Shown here piece after piece: positions 10,023 to 20,645 of a DNA stretch of 64,000 bases. How positions within the stretch are numbered: position 1 is the stretch's first letter; each line of letters begins with the position of its first letter. Source of the stretch: an uncultured Pelagibacteraceae bacterium (GTDB lineage: Bacteria > Pseudomonadota > Alphaproteobacteria > Pelagibacterales > AG-422-B15); assembly GCA_902544065.1 (NCBI GenBank), contig CACCAS010000002.1:127517-191516 (forward strand), in the 5' to 3' direction. The notes beneath the pieces were generated by a model. That model made no database searches. It saw nothing but the letters and a program-made list of their open reading frames with translations, and was not told where the DNA came from. Made by a program: the position numbers and the translations under genes.

Positions 10023-12820
10023 AACGCAATAATCACCTTTTTTTAGTCGATGGCTCAGGTTATATCTTTAGGGCATATTATGCATTACCGCCATTATACA
10101 GAAAAAGTGATGGCTTACCGACAGGTGCAGTAAACGGTTTTTGTAATATGCTTTATAAACTAATTGAAGATACCAACAAAAGTATTGGGCCAACTCACCT
10201 AGCAGTGATTTTTGATAGTGCACGAAAAACTTTTAGAAATGAAATTTACAAAGACTATAAGGCCAACAGAGGTGATCCACCAGAAGACTTAATACCACAA
10301 TTTAAAATTATAAAGGATGCAGTGACAGCTTTTGGCATTCAATCAATAGAGTCGAAAGGATTTGAAGCAGATGATATTATAGCTACATACGCTGAAGCCG
10401 CTGTGAAAAAAAATTGGCAAGTTTCGATTGTATCATCTGACAAAGATTTAATGCAATTGGTCACAGAAAAAATCAATCTTGTTGATACAATGAAAAACAA
10501 AAATATTGGACCAAAAGAAGTTGAGGAAAAGTTTGGTGTAGGGCCAGATAAGGTGATTGATGTTCAAGCTCTTGCTGGGGATAGTTCAGATAACGTTCCT
10601 GGGGCACCTGGCATAGGTATAAAGACAGCAGCTCAGCTAATAAATGAATTTGGAAATCTTGAAAAATTGTTAGAAAAGTGTGGAGATATTAAACAAGAAA
10701 AAAGAAGAGATAATATTAAAGATAATAAAGAGCAGATAAGAATAAGTAAGGAGTTAGTAACTTTAAAGAAAGATGTAGGAGATATTCCATTACTTGCAGA
10801 TTTAAAAAATAATAATTTAGCAATAAAGAAATTAGTGCCATTCCTAGAAGACCTTGAATTGAAGAAATTGGCAGATCGTATTAGAAAAAAAAATCCAGAA
10901 ATAAAATTTGAAACTCTAAATATCGAAGAATCAAAAGTTGAAAAAAAAGAAAAAGGTAATCTTAACAGTGATAAAGAAATTACAACTAAAAACATAAATA
11001 CTAAATATGTACTTATAGATAACATAAAAAATCTCGAGGAATTAAAATCAAATATCTACGATATTGGTCATTTCGTTTATGATGTAGAAACTGACTCTTT
11101 AAATATATTAGAAGCCAATCTTATCGGTATATCAATTTGTTATGGCTTAGAAACCTCTTACTATATTCCATTTCAGCATATTGATGAACTTAATCAAATA
11201 ATAACAAATCAAATTAAAATAGATGAGTTTCTCAAAATCTTTAAGCCAATAATGGAGGACTCATCAATTATCAAAATTGGACACAATATAAAATATGATA
11301 ATGCAATATTAAAAAAATATGGCATCGACGTTATTGGCTATGACGATACGATGTTAATGTCATTTATTTCTGATGCAGGGATCAATCGACATGGAATGGA
11401 TGATCTTGCAAAGATACATTTCAATAAAGAAACAATAAAATATAAAGAAGTCGTTGGAAGTGGAAAATCTCAGATCACATTTGATAAAGTTGATTTAAAG
11501 AATGCATTAAATTATGCGGCCGAGGATGCTGATATTACTTATAAACTTTATTTATTATTTAAAAAAAGAATCAACCATGAAAAAAATAATTATATTTATT
11601 CTAATATTGAGAAGCCCTTAATTGATTGCATTCAAACTATGGAATTAAATGGTATAAAGGTAGATAAAAAATACTTAAAAAAGCTATCAACAGATTTTTC
11701 AAAGAGAATATCAAAATTAGAAAGTAAGATATACAAGGATACTGGTACAGAGTTTAATATTGCTTCACCAAAGCAGCTGTCAGAGGTATTATTTGATAAA
11801 CTCAAACTTAAACCACCAAAAAAAACAAGAACAGGAGAAAAATCTACAGGAATAGATGTACTTGAAGATCTCGCATACGGGGGTAATAAAGTTGCTGAAA
11901 CTATTATAGAATGGAGACAGCTATCAAAGCTAAAGAATACTTATACAGAGGCTTTGCAAACCCATATTATTAAATCTACAGGAAGAATACATACTTCATA
12001 TGCTATGGCTTCAACCAGCACAGGTAGACTTGCATCCTCTGATCCAAATTTGCAAAATATTCCAATCAAAACAGAAGAAGGCAGATCAATTCGTAAGGCA
12101 TTTATCCCAGATAAAGACCAAACAATTTTTTCTGCAGACTATAGTCAAATAGAATTAAGAGTATTGGCTCACATGGCTGATGTATCTCAACTAAAAGATG
12201 CTTTCAACAATAATGAGGATATACATAAATTAACTGCGTCAGAGATTTTTAATGTCAAACACAAAGATGTCACTCAAGATTTACGCAGAAAAGCGAAAGC
12301 TGTTAATTTTGGAATAATTTATGGGATTTCTGCATTTGGACTAGCAAAACAGTTATCAATTTCAAACTATGAAGCAAGTGATTTTATTAAAGAATATTTT
12401 AAAAAGTTTTCTGGAATAAAAGAATATATGGAAAACACAAAAGAGCTCTGTAGAAACAATGGTTATGTTGAGACACTATGTGGGCGAAAGTGTTTCTTCC
12501 CACGAATAAAAGATAAAAATTTTGCTCTAAGGTCATTTCAAGAAAGAGCAGCCATAAACGCACCAATTCAAGGGACTGCAGCAGATATAATAAAGTTAGC
12601 AATGATAAAGATTAATGATAAAATTAAAGCCAATAATGAATGTAAGATGCTTCTTCAAGTTCACGATGAGCTAATTTTTGAAATCAAAAATGATAAACTT
12701 AAAAAATATAGAAAAATGATTTTATCCGAAATGGAAAACGCGCTAGTGCCAAAGTTTAATCTCTCTGTACCCCTTTCAGTTGACAGCAATAATGCAGATA
12801 ATTGGAGTGATGCTCATTAA
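10019..12820 (+). CDS. polA: DNA polymerase I
   Basis: A 933-residue three-domain repair and Okazaki-fragment polymerase. The N-terminal 5' nuclease domain (residues ~1-290) has FEADDIIATYA and the helix-hairpin-helix GAPGIGIKTAAQL. The 3'-5' exonuclease domain appears active: DVE in VYDVETDSLN, HNIKYDN, and YAAEDAD are intact. The polymerase domain has motif A DYSQIELRVLAHMAD, the O-helix region RRKAKAVNFGIIYG, and motif C QVHDELIFE. A low-complexity linker near residue 290-325 separates the nuclease and exonuclease domains. The stop and the start of the next gene share one base (TAATG at 12818-12822). Confidence 0.97.
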   Translation: MKRNNHLFLVDGSGYIFRAYYALPPLYRKSDGLPTGAVNGFCNMLYKLIEDTNKSIGPTHLAVIFDSARKTFRNEIYKDYKANRGDPPEDLIPQFKIIKDAVTAFGIQSIESKGFEADDIIATYAEAAVKKNWQVSIVSSDKDLMQLVTEKINLVDTMKNKNIGPKEVEEKFGVGPDKVIDVQALAGDSSDNVPGAPGIGIKTAAQLINEFGNLEKLLEKCGDIKQEKRRDNIKDNKEQIRISKELVTLKKDVGDIPLLADLKNNNLAIKKLVPFLEDLELKKLADRIRKKNPEIKFETLNIEESKVEKKEKGNLNSDKEITTKNINTKYVLIDNIKNLEELKSNIYDIGHFVYDVETDSLNILEANLIGISICYGLETSYYIPFQHIDELNQIITNQIKIDEFLKIFKPIMEDSSIIKIGHNIKYDNAILKKYGIDVIGYDDTMLMSFISDAGINRHGMDDLAKIHFNKETIKYKEVVGSGKSQITFDKVDLKNALNYAAEDADITYKLYLLFKKRINHEKNNYIYSNIEKPLIDCIQTMELNGIKVDKKYLKKLSTDFSKRISKLESKIYKDTGTEFNIASPKQLSEVLFDKLKLKPPKKTRTGEKSTGIDVLEDLAYGGNKVAETIIEWRQLSKLKNTYTEALQTHIIKSTGRIHTSYAMASTSTGRLASSDPNLQNIPIKTEEGRSIRKAFIPDKDQTIFSADYSQIELRVLAHMADVSQLKDAFNNNEDIHKLTASEIFNVKHKDVTQDLRRKAKAVNFGIIYGISAFGLAKQLSISNYEASDFIKEYFKKFSGIKEYMENTKELCRNNGYVETLCGRKCFFPRIKDKNFALRSFQERAAINAPIQGTAADIIKLAMIKINDKIKANNECKMLLQVHDELIFEIKNDKLKKYRKMILSEMENALVPKFNLSVPLSVDSNNADNWSDAH

Positions 12821-13596
12821 TGTCTGAAACTATTATACTTGTTACAGGAGGATTTGATCCTATCCATAGCGGACATATTGCTTACTTCAAGGACGCAAAA
12901 AAATTAGGAAATAAGCTAATAGTTGGTATTAATTCAGATAATTGGTTGATAAAAAAAAAAGGTTGTGCATTTCTTCCCATTCAAGAAAGGATAGAAATTG
13001 TTTCTAATTTAGCAGTAGTTGATGCTGCCATTGAATTTGAAGATGATGAGTATCAATCTGCTTCAAATGCGATTCAAAAAGTTTTAGAAATGTATCCTGG
13101 TAATAAAATAATCTTTGCAAATGGGGGTGACAGAAATAAAGCCAATATTCCTGAGATGGATAAATTCGTGAATAATGAAAATGTAAGTTTTGAGTTTGGA
13201 GTCGGCGGAGATTTTAAAAAAAACTCATCTAGTTGGATATTAAAAAATTGGAAAGGACCAGTAGAATACCGACCATGGGGTTGGTATAGAGTTTTAGACG
13301 ATAGCGATGACCACAAAGTCAAAGAGATAGAAGTCAATCCTAAGTCAAGATTAAGTTACCAGTCACACTCTAAAAGATCTGAAGTCTGGACTGTGATCAG
13401 TGGTGAGGCTTTAGTTACCGTTGATGATAATATAGCTGAGTTAAAAATCAACGAGTCAATATTTATTCCAGTTAATTCTAAGCATCGTTTAGAAAATAAG
13501 TCAGATATGAAATTAAATATTATTGAAATTCAAACGGGATCATATTTTGGTGAAGATGATATAGAAAGATATGAAGATGACTACAATCGATCATAA
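12820..13596 (+). CDS. Cytidylyltransferase-like / cupin fusion protein
   Basis: A 258-residue two-domain protein. Residues 1 to ~140 are a nucleotidyltransferase of the RfaE2/TagD type, with GGFDPIHSGH (HxGH motif His16-His19) and GINSDNWLIKKKG. Residues ~145-258 are a cupin resembling the C-terminal domain of type II phosphomannose isomerase: YRPWGWYRVL, SYQSHSKRSEVW and a second conserved strand FIPVNSKHRLEN. The pairing suggests formation of an NDP-activated sugar or alcohol phosphate with a metal-dependent isomerase or sensor domain. The substrate is not known to me. It overlaps polA by one base and is followed three bases later by an MFS gene, so it is in the same transcription unit. 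Confidence 0.75.
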   Translation: MSETIILVTGGFDPIHSGHIAYFKDAKKLGNKLIVGINSDNWLIKKKGCAFLPIQERIEIVSNLAVVDAAIEFEDDEYQSASNAIQKVLEMYPGNKIIFANGGDRNKANIPEMDKFVNNENVSFEFGVGGDFKKNSSSWILKNWKGPVEYRPWGWYRVLDDSDDHKVKEIEVNPKSRLSYQSHSKRSEVWTVISGEALVTVDDNIAELKINESIFIPVNSKHRLENKSDMKLNIIEIQTGSYFGEDDIERYEDDYNRS

Positions 13597-13599
13597 TGT

Positions 13600-14868
13600 A
13601 TGAGGTTGAACTATCCCTATATTTATTTGGCCTTCTTTTTACTTCTTAATATTTTTAACTTTGTAGACAGAAATCTACTTATAGCTTTTGCCCCTCAAAT
13701 AAAATCTGAGTTTAATCTTACAAATGTGCAATGGGGACTGTTGACTGGTGTTTACTTCCTTTTTTTCTATTCAGTATTTGGTATATTCATGGGCGTGCTT
13801 GGAGATAAATTTAGTAGGATGAAAATTGCTGCCGCAGGAGTATTTTTGTGGAGTTTAATGACTGCTTTTACTGGTATAGCTAAAAATTTTACACACTTAA
13901 TCGTTGCTAGAGCTTTAATTGGCGTTGGAGAGTCTGCATTAACCCCCAATGCAATATCAATGTTATCTGATCTTTTTAAACAAAATAAAAGAGGAACGGC
14001 GTCTGCAATTTATTACTTGGGTATACCTTTAGGTGTAGGATTTGGAATGTTGATAGCAGCTTTTTTTGGACCAGTTTTTGGATGGCGTGCAGTATTTATT
14101 GCCTTAGGATTGGTTGGAATGGGACTTGGAATAGTAACATATTTTCTTTTTGAACCGAAACGCGGTCAGTTGGATGTATCTTTTGATGAAGACAGTAAAT
14201 CTGCAAGCATTCGAGATATCATAAGTATGACAAAACATGCTATCTATAGTTCTAAATGTTTAACATTTGTAATTATTGGTAGTATTTTTCTACATATTCC
14301 ATTAGGTGCAGGTAACTTTGAGGTTTTATGGGCTGTAAACGAAAGAGGATTCACTGCTAGCTCATATAATTCTCTGTTTGGCATTTTTTTTTTATTAGGT
14401 GGTACTGTTGGAGCAGTTCTCGGTGGCGTTTTATCTGATCGTTTAAGTCATTACTTCAAAGGTGGTGTGATGACCTTTTTGGTAATTTCTTATTTGCTCT
14501 TAACACCTTTAACTATAAGCTATAGATTTATTAGTCCTGATACTAATTTTTTTTATTTCACCTTGTTTTTTGTCTCATTTAATGTCACCTTTTTTTACGG
14601 TCCGGTTTTTGCGTCGGTTCAAGAATTAACTCCAGTTAAAGTTAGGTCAACGATGGTTGCTGTATTCATATTGGGTGTAAACATTATTGGAATGGGAGTT
14701 GGTAGTTTTTTTACTGGCTATCTTGTTGATTACGTATTTAATGATTTCTCATCTCCATATACGTTTTCATTAATCTCAGTCGGGCTCACAGGAATTTTAG
14801 CAATTATCTGTTATTATATAGCTAGTTTTAGCTATAAAAAGGACATCGACAGAGTAAACGAATCTTAA
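13600..14868 (+). CDS. MFS transporter, Spinster-like
   Basis: A 422-residue, 12-helix major facilitator. FNFVDRNLL in helix 1, the loop 2-3 motif [11 protein letters not shown], and [15 protein letters not shown] in helix 4 are typical of the Spinster-like branch, often lipid or organic-anion transporters. A central cytoplasmic loop lies near residue 190-205. It is the last gene of the apparent zinc protein-polA-transferase run and overlaps the convergent pckA stop by 4 bases. The substrate cannot be read from sequence. Confidence 0.83.
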   Translation: MRLNYPYIYLAFFLLLNIFNFVDRNLLIAFAPQIKSEFNLTNVQWGLLTGVYFLFFYSVFGIFMGVLGDKFSRMKIAAAGVFLWSLMTAFTGIAKNFTHLIVARALIGVGESALTPNAISMLSDLFKQNKRGTASAIYYLGIPLGVGFGMLIAAFFGPVFGWRAVFIALGLVGMGLGIVTYFLFEPKRGQLDVSFDEDSKSASIRDIISMTKHAIYSSKCLTFVIIGSIFLHIPLGAGNFEVLWAVNERGFTASSYNSLFGIFFLLGGTVGAVLGGVLSDRLSHYFKGGVMTFLVISYLLLTPLTISYRFISPDTNFFYFTLFFVSFNVTFFYGPVFASVQELTPVKVRSTMVAVFILGVNIIGMGVGSFFTGYLVDYVFNDFSSPYTFSLISVGLTGILAIICYYIASFSYKKDIDRVNES

Positions 14869-16469
14869 TTGGCAATAGGTCCTGAAGCTCTAATATTCTC
14901 TTCTACGTCAGACTCAAACTTAGTAAAATTACTAATAAACATTTGCACTAGTTTCTTGGCCTGCGCATCATAATTAGATTCACTTTGCCATGTTTTTTTG
15001 GGATCTAATATTCGTTCATTTATTCCATGAACTTCAACTGGAACTGAGAAGCCAAAATTTGGATCTTTTCTCATTTTAGAATTAGCTAGTTCGCCTGAGA
15101 GGGCAGCATTAAGTAATGCTCTTGTATTTTTAATTGATATTCTTTTGCCAACTCCATAAACACCACCAGACCAACCCGTATTTACAAGCCAACAATCAAC
15201 CTTATGATCTGATATCTTTTTCTTAAGCAAATTTCCGTACACGATCGGATTTCTTGGCATAAATGGTGCACCGAAACATGTTGAAAATGTTGCCTGAGGC
15301 TCGTTTGAAAGGCCAATTTCAGTGCCTGCAACTTTTGCTGTATAGCCTGATAGAAAATGATACATCGCCTGATCTGCAGAAAGTTTAGCGATAGGAGGCA
15401 ATACACCAAATGCATCAGCAGTCAGCATAATTATATTTTTTGGGTGACCTGTTTTTCCAGATGCGGTAACTCCTGGAATGTAGTCCAAAGGATAGGCTCC
15501 TCTCGTATTTTCTGTCAAAGTATTGTCATCTAGATCTAATGTTCCGTCATCTTTCATGACAGCGTTTTCAATAACTGTGCCTTTCATTTGAGTAGTAGCA
15601 TAAATTTCTGGCTCCGCTTCTTTAGATAATCTTATAAGTTTTGCGTAGCATCCGCCTTCAAAATTAAAAAGCCCGTCATCTGACCATCCATGCTCATCAT
15701 CTCCAAGGAGTGATCTCTTAGGATCTGCACTTAATGTAGTTTTACCAGTACCAGATAGACCAAAGAAGATTGCAGCGTCACCATTTTTGCCAGTATTAAC
15801 AGAACAATGCATTGGCATAACATTTTTTTCAGGAAGCAAAAAATTCAAAAGAGTAAATACAGATTTTTTTGTTTCACCTGCGTACTCAGTACCAGCTATT
15901 AAAATTAATTTTTCTGCAAGATTAATAGCTATAACAGTTTCACTATTCGTACCATGAATGACTGGATCCATTTTCAAACTTGGAAAGTTCACAATAGTAT
16001 ACTCTGGATTAAAATGCTTAAGTTCATCAGTACTTGGTCTTACAAGCAAATGTCTAGCAAATAATCCATGCCAGGCGTATTCTGTTATTATTGAAACATT
16101 TAATGAATGATTACGATCGGCTCCACCCATTAAGTTATGTAAATATAATGATTTATCTTTTGAGAAATCTATAAATGTATTTGCAATTTTTGTATAATAT
16201 TCTTCTGAGATAGGTACATTTGTTTCACCCCAATGGATTTTTTGATCATTTATATTTTCTTTAACAAAAAATTTATCATTAGCTGACCTACCTGTATGTT
16301 TACCTGTTTTAACAACTAAAGCTCCATGCGATGATAGTTTGCCTTCGCCAGACGTATGTGCAATCTCATATAGTTCTTCAGAATTAAGGTTACTTTTAAT
16401 TGAAGAAGCGTTTTGTATAATGCTATTTTTTACTGAATTTTGCATACTTCGAGGATGTGATAAAAACAT
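14865..16469 (-). CDS. pckA: Phosphoenolpyruvate carboxykinase (ATP)
   Basis: Gluconeogenic enzyme converting oxaloacetate plus ATP to phosphoenolpyruvate, CO2 and ADP. The 534 residues match the ATP-dependent family. Visible are the kinase-1a P-loop [14 protein letters not shown], the metal-binding segment [11 protein letters not shown] followed by [10 protein letters not shown], and the adenine-binding [12 protein letters not shown]. The start at 16469 is kept because it gives the usual length; ATG 16445 (MQNSVK) is an alternative. It is divergent from chvI, an arrangement conserved in many alphaproteobacteria. A 14-base palindrome lies just upstream of the start. Confidence 0.96.
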   Translation of the reverse strand: MFLSHPRSMQNSVKNSIIQNASSIKSNLNSEELYEIAHTSGEGKLSSHGALVVKTGKHTGRSANDKFFVKENINDQKIHWGETNVPISEEYYTKIANTFIDFSKDKSLYLHNLMGGADRNHSLNVSIITEYAWHGLFARHLLVRPSTDELKHFNPEYTIVNFPSLKMDPVIHGTNSETVIAINLAEKLILIAGTEYAGETKKSVFTLLNFLLPEKNVMPMHCSVNTGKNGDAAIFFGLSGTGKTTLSADPKRSLLGDDEHGWSDDGLFNFEGGCYAKLIRLSKEAEPEIYATTQMKGTVIENAVMKDDGTLDLDDNTLTENTRGAYPLDYIPGVTASGKTGHPKNIIMLTADAFGVLPPIAKLSADQAMYHFLSGYTAKVAGTEIGLSNEPQATFSTCFGAPFMPRNPIVYGNLLKKKISDHKVDCWLVNTGWSGGVYGVGKRISIKNTRALLNAALSGELANSKMRKDPNFGFSVPVEVHGINERILDPKKTWQSESNYDAQAKKLVQMFISNFTKFESDVEENIRASGPIAN

Positions 16470-16473
16470 ATAA

Positions 16474-16487
16474 TAACATGCATGTTA
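16474..16487. promoter_or_regulatory. 14-base perfect palindrome between pckA and chvI
   Basis: TAACATGCATGTTA is perfectly self-complementary. It lies 5 bases from the chosen pckA start and about 100 bases upstream of chvI. It could be an operator acting on pckA, or chance. Confidence 0.35.
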
Positions 16488-16558
16488 AGTGCTAATATCA
16501 AAAAAAATGAAAAAAACTGTTAGTTAAATTATGCAATATTTATGCCATTTTATGGACA

Positions 16559-16564
16559 TATAAT
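16559..16564 (+). promoter_or_regulatory. Possible -10 element for chvI
   Basis: A perfect TATAAT stands 26 bases before the chvI ATG. No good -35 hexamer is present 16-18 bases upstream, so the promoter may need an activator or may be a chance match in AT-rich DNA. Confidence 0.3.
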
Positions 16565-16590
16565 ACTTTAAAATAAAATAAAAATTTAAA

Positions 16591-17289
16591 ATGAAACACC
16601 TTATTGCCCTTGTAGATGACGATCGAAATATTTTAATTTCACTCGAAGAGTTACTTAAAAAAGAAGAATTTGAAATCCATACTTATAACGACGGCCAATC
16701 AGCGTTGATCGGCATGTCTAGGTATCCTCCAGAATTAGCAGTAATTGATATAAAAATGCCAAAAATGGATGGATACGAATTATTTAAAAAAATAAGAGAA
16801 AAAACTGAAATACCTGTGATCTTTCTGACATCTAAAGACCAAGAGGCTGATAGATTAAAAGGTTTAATGCATGGTGTTGATAGTTATGTTACAAAAAGTG
16901 GAAATTTTTCAAAAGAAATCTTAATTGAAACAATTAAAAATACACTCAACAGAAAAAATATAGAGAATGTAAATTCTGAAAAAAAACAAATTATTATACT
17001 GGGAAATCTGAGGCTTGACTGTTTGAGATACGAATGTGAGTGGAAGGAGAAATCACTTTTAGAGCCTTTAACTACTACTGAATTTAAAATAATAAAAGAA
17101 TTGGTTGAAAGACCAGGCATTGTCAAATCAAGAGATAGATTAATGGAGATTGCTTACAGGGATGAATTGGATGTTGATGATAGAACAATAGACAGTCATA
17201 TAAAAAGGATTAGAAAAAAATTTAGAAAGATCGATCCTGAATTTAAATCCATTAATACTTTATATGGATCAGGATATAAGTGGAAATAA
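16591..17289 (+). CDS. chvI: Response regulator ChvI
   Basis: OmpR/PhoB-type DNA-binding regulator of the envelope- and acid-responsive ChvG/ChvI system. The 232 residues hold a receiver with acidic pocket VDDDRN, phospho-acceptor Asp53 (VIDIKMPKMDG), the switch Thr in FLTSKD, then a winged-helix domain with TTTEFKIIKELVERPG and DDRTIDSHIKRIRKKF. The position next to divergent pckA and upstream of a histidine kinase supports ChvI. One oddity: the normally conserved Lys-Pro of the receiver reads TKSGNF (Lys102-Ser103). The chvG start lies inside the 3' end, 26 bases of overlap. Confidence 0.92.
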   Translation: MKHLIALVDDDRNILISLEELLKKEEFEIHTYNDGQSALIGMSRYPPELAVIDIKMPKMDGYELFKKIREKTEIPVIFLTSKDQEADRLKGLMHGVDSYVTKSGNFSKEILIETIKNTLNRKNIENVNSEKKQIIILGNLRLDCLRYECEWKEKSLLEPLTTTEFKIIKELVERPGIVKSRDRLMEIAYRDELDVDDRTIDSHIKRIRKKFRKIDPEFKSINTLYGSGYKWK

Positions 17290-18835
17290 TACAGTATATA
17301 ACTTGAACAGCCTATTTAGAAAATTTTTATTATATAATTTTGTTGGGTTACTAATTTTAATAGTTAGTACAATACTCATAATTATTTTCCTTAACAACTA
17401 TCAACATAATAAAAGACTTAAACAAATCGATAATCAGTCGTTGATTATTTATAACTTCTTAAAAAAATCAAATTTACTCAGGGACATTAAAACAGAACTA
17501 AATGCTGAGGCTATTCTCTCCAAGCTAGAAATCAAAAATCTTTCTATTATAATCATGGATGAGAACATGAATATCTTGCTAGATACGAAAGGATATGACT
17601 TAGAAAACAGTTCTTTTATAAATCAGTCTGCAACAGAAGTAGAGATCATAGACAAAAATAGTTCAATGGTTACTTTTAAATCAGATCAAAAAGAAAATTT
17701 AGCTAATAGAGATTTTTTAAATCACCCCAAATTCCTGACTAATTTCAAAAATTTAGAAAAAGGAATTCAAAAAAACTTTTCGATTGAGTTGAACGATAAT
17801 AAACTTGAATTGGTCTCAATATTTCCTATTAGTTATGATGACATTTACTACTATATTGTTGCGCACGAAGATAATACCAACATTCAAAGTATTAATAATC
17901 AAATACAACTAAATGTATTACTAACAGGTTTAGCTATTGGAGGTTGCTTGATATTATTTTCATTTTTTTTAAACTTTATAATTCTCAAACCTATTAGAAA
18001 CTTGGCAAATGCTGCGGAAAAAGTCCAAATGGACCATAAAACAAAACCTTTAATTTCTGGATTAGACAGAAGGGATGATGAAATTGGCCAACTTTCTAAA
18101 ATCATTAATGAAATGTTGAATAGTTTATATAATAAAATTGATAATGCTGAAAATAATTCAGCTGATTTGATGCATGAAATCCGAAATCCCCTTGCTTCAA
18201 TAAAAATGGCATCCGAGGTTATTACAGATGAAATGAGTGATGGTCAAAAAAAATTTCTAAATCTTATTCAGAATGATATTTCAAGAATTGAAAGCATTAT
18301 TACCGATTATTCAGTAATGATTAAAAATGAGGTAAATCTGTATAAAAATCAGCAGCAAAAATTTGAAATAAAATCTTTATTGCATGAGATTATTGAAGAC
18401 ACCCGAAAAGTATTGCCGGGTAAAATCCAAGTTAAGTTTTTATATGATCAAGATAATCAAAAGGAAATTTTTGTTGATGGTCAGAAGAAGTTTATTTCTC
18501 AAGCTATTAAAAATATTATAGACAATGCAATTTCCTTTTCTCCAAAGCTTGGAATTATAAAAGTTACTTTATCATCAACAAGTAACTACTTGAGCATAGC
18601 AATTGTGGACGAGGGACCGGGCATTAAAGAGCCTGATATGAAAAGAATTTTTGAGCGTTTTTATTCTCTAAGAGAAGAAGATAATAAATCACATTCTGGA
18701 CTTGGATTGAATATTGCCAAACAGATTGTTGATGCACATGAAGGCTCAATTTCTGTAGATAATATAATAGAGGAAAATGTTATTAAGGGAGCGAAGTTCA
18801 TTGTCAACTTGCCCCAGGTAAATATTAATAAATAA
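17264..18835 (+). CDS. chvG: Sensor histidine kinase ChvG
   Basis: Membrane sensor kinase paired with ChvI. The 523 residues show a first membrane helix (~25-48), a periplasmic sensor of about 170 residues, a second helix (~218-240), a HAMP linker (KPIRNLANAAEKVQ), the H-box LMHEIRNPLASIKMASE, and an ATPase domain with DNAISFSP, DEGPGI and HSGLGLNIAKQIVDAH. The ATG at 17264 overlaps chvI by 26 bases; a slightly downstream start (TTG near 17303) cannot be excluded. In Rhizobiales the next genes are hprK, a PTS EIIA gene, ptsH and then ahcY. Here ahcY follows directly. Confidence 0.9.
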   Translation: MDQDISGNNTVYNLNSLFRKFLLYNFVGLLILIVSTILIIIFLNNYQHNKRLKQIDNQSLIIYNFLKKSNLLRDIKTELNAEAILSKLEIKNLSIIIMDENMNILLDTKGYDLENSSFINQSATEVEIIDKNSSMVTFKSDQKENLANRDFLNHPKFLTNFKNLEKGIQKNFSIELNDNKLELVSIFPISYDDIYYYIVAHEDNTNIQSINNQIQLNVLLTGLAIGGCLILFSFFLNFIILKPIRNLANAAEKVQMDHKTKPLISGLDRRDDEIGQLSKIINEMLNSLYNKIDNAENNSADLMHEIRNPLASIKMASEVITDEMSDGQKKFLNLIQNDISRIESIITDYSVMIKNEVNLYKNQQQKFEIKSLLHEIIEDTRKVLPGKIQVKFLYDQDNQKEIFVDGQKKFISQAIKNIIDNAISFSPKLGIIKVTLSSTSNYLSIAIVDEGPGIKEPDMKRIFERFYSLREEDNKSHSGLGLNIAKQIVDAHEGSISVDNIIEENVIKGAKFIVNLPQVNINK

Positions 18836-18881
18836 TCATATTGAATATTAATCTTTTTAACCCTATATTCTCTATTTGATT

Positions 18882-20174
18882 ATGGCCAATAAAGATTTTA
18901 AAGTTGCAGATATAGAACAAGCCGAATTTGGTAGGAAAGAAATATCCTTAGCTGAGACAGAGATGCCAGGCCTTATGGCGCTAAGAGAAGAGTACAAAGG
19001 TCAGAAACCTCTAGATGGTGCAAGAATTGTCGGCTGTCTTCACATGACTATCCAAACCGCAGTCTTAATTGAAACTTTGGTAGAATTGGGGGCAGATGTA
19101 AGATGGTCATCCTGTAATATTTTTTCAACACAAGATCATGCTGCTGCTGCAATAGCTAAAGCAGGCATTCCAGTTTTTGCTTGGAAAGGGGAAACAGAAG
19201 AGGAGTATTGGTGGTGTGTGCGACAAACTATTGAGGGAAAAGAAGGGTGGAAACCTAATTTAATATTAGATGATGGTGGCGATCTTACAGGTCTTATGCA
19301 TAGAGAATATAAGGAGCTACTTCATGATGTAAAAGGTTTATCTGAAGAAACTACAACTGGGGTATTAGCGCTCAAAAAAATGGAAATTGATGGAACTCTT
19401 ATGGTGCCGGCAATAAATGTAAATGACTCCGTAACTAAATCCAAGTTTGATAATCTCTATGGATGTAGAGAGAGTTTAGTGGATGGAATTAAAAGAGCTA
19501 CTGATGTGATGATGTCAGGAAAGGTTGCCATCGTCGCAGGGTTTGGAGATGTTGGAAAAGGAAGTGCAGCTTCTTTGCGTCAAAGTGGGGCAAGAGTAAT
19601 GGTGACAGAAGCAGATCCTATATGTGCATTGCAAGCAGCAATGGAAGGTTATGAGGTTGTTACAATGGATGATATGATAAAAGAAGCAGATATTGTCGTA
19701 ACTGCTACAGGTAACAAAGATATTGTAACCGCTGATCATATGAGAGAAATGAAAGATAGAGCAATACTATGTAACATTGGTCACTTCGATAACGAAATTC
19801 AAGTTGAGGCGCTTAAAAACTATAAATGGGATGAAATTAAACCTCAGGTTCATGAAATTACTCTTCCTAGCGAAAAGAGAATTATTTTACTAGCAGAAGG
19901 TAGGTTGGTTAACCTTGGCTGTGCAACTGGTCACCCTAGTTTTGTAATGAGTGCATCATTTACAAACCAGGTTACTGCTCAAATTGAGCTTTGGAACAAT
20001 CCTGAAAAATATGAGAAAAAAGTTTACGTATTACCAAAACATCTAGATGAGAAGGTTGCAAGACTTCATTTGGAAAAAGTAGGTGCGAAACTCACAAAAT
20101 TGTCTAAAGAACAAGCTGACTATATAAGTGTTACTCCTGAAGGGCCTTATAAACCCGAAGCTTATAGATACTAA
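18882..20174 (+). CDS. ahcY: Adenosylhomocysteinase
   Basis: Cytosolic NAD-dependent enzyme hydrolysing S-adenosylhomocysteine to adenosine and homocysteine in the methyl cycle. The 430-residue length is right. Visible are [28 protein letters not shown], the NAD-binding [24 protein letters not shown] and the C-terminal KPEAYRY that completes the neighbour's NAD site. ATG 18882 (MANKDF) is chosen over a TTG six bases upstream. The 46-base gap after chvG shows no S-adenosylhomocysteine riboswitch or terminator, so the gene may be read through from chvIG. Confidence 0.97.
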   Translation: MANKDFKVADIEQAEFGRKEISLAETEMPGLMALREEYKGQKPLDGARIVGCLHMTIQTAVLIETLVELGADVRWSSCNIFSTQDHAAAAIAKAGIPVFAWKGETEEEYWWCVRQTIEGKEGWKPNLILDDGGDLTGLMHREYKELLHDVKGLSEETTTGVLALKKMEIDGTLMVPAINVNDSVTKSKFDNLYGCRESLVDGIKRATDVMMSGKVAIVAGFGDVGKGSAASLRQSGARVMVTEADPICALQAAMEGYEVVTMDDMIKEADIVVTATGNKDIVTADHMREMKDRAILCNIGHFDNEIQVEALKNYKWDEIKPQVHEITLPSEKRIILLAEGRLVNLGCATGHPSFVMSASFTNQVTAQIELWNNPEKYEKKVYVLPKHLDEKVARLHLEKVGAKLTKLSKEQADYISVTPEGPYKPEAYRY

Positions 20175-20201
20175 TTCATATTTTTAAGATATTATTTTCT
20201 C

Positions 20202-20645
20202 ATGCTTCTGAAGAATGAAGGTGATACTGAGAAACTCGCCAAAAGACTGGTTAAATTGTCTAAAAAAGACAATGCAGTTATCTGTTTGAATGGGGATTTA
20301 GGTTCAGGAAAAACTACATTTACAAGATATTTTATTAGAAATTTTTTTAAGAGTTTTGAAATTAGAGAAATTCCAAGTCCAACATTTACTTTATTGCAAG
20401 TTTATGAGCATGAAGGCAATATAATAAATCATTATGACTTTTATCGATTAAAAAATTCTACTGAACTTTTTGAACTTAATTTTGGTGAGGCAGTAACAGA
20501 TGATGTCTGCTTAATTGAATGGTCAGATAAATTCGAAGAAATATTGCCAAATGACCGTATCGAAATTAATTTTCAAATTAAAAGTAAGGTTTCAAGAAGT
20601 GTGCAAATCTCTTTAAGAGGCAAATTTAAAAATCAAAAATATTAG
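20202..20645 (+). CDS. tsaE: tRNA threonylcarbamoyladenosine ATPase TsaE
   Basis: P-loop ATPase of the TsaBDE complex making t6A37 on ANN-decoding tRNAs. The 147 residues include Walker A GDLGSGKTTFTR, the switch-like SPTFTLLQVYE, NHYDFYRL and LIEWSDKFEEILP, all diagnostic for TsaE. It begins the tsaE-amgK-murU run; its stop is directly followed by the amgK ATG. This linkage is common in alphaproteobacteria and other Proteobacteria. Confidence 0.95.
   Translation: MLLKNEGDTEKLAKRLVKLSKKDNAVICLNGDLGSGKTTFTRYFIRNFFKSFEIREIPSPTFTLLQVYEHEGNIINHYDFYRLKNSTELFELNFGEAVTDDVCLIEWSDKFEEILPNDRIEINFQIKSKVSRSVQISLRGKFKNQKY

Noticed and set aside
18836..18881. S-adenosylhomocysteine or SAM riboswitch ahead of ahcY
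   Set aside because: The spacer is only 46 bases, AT-rich, and shows no stem structure.
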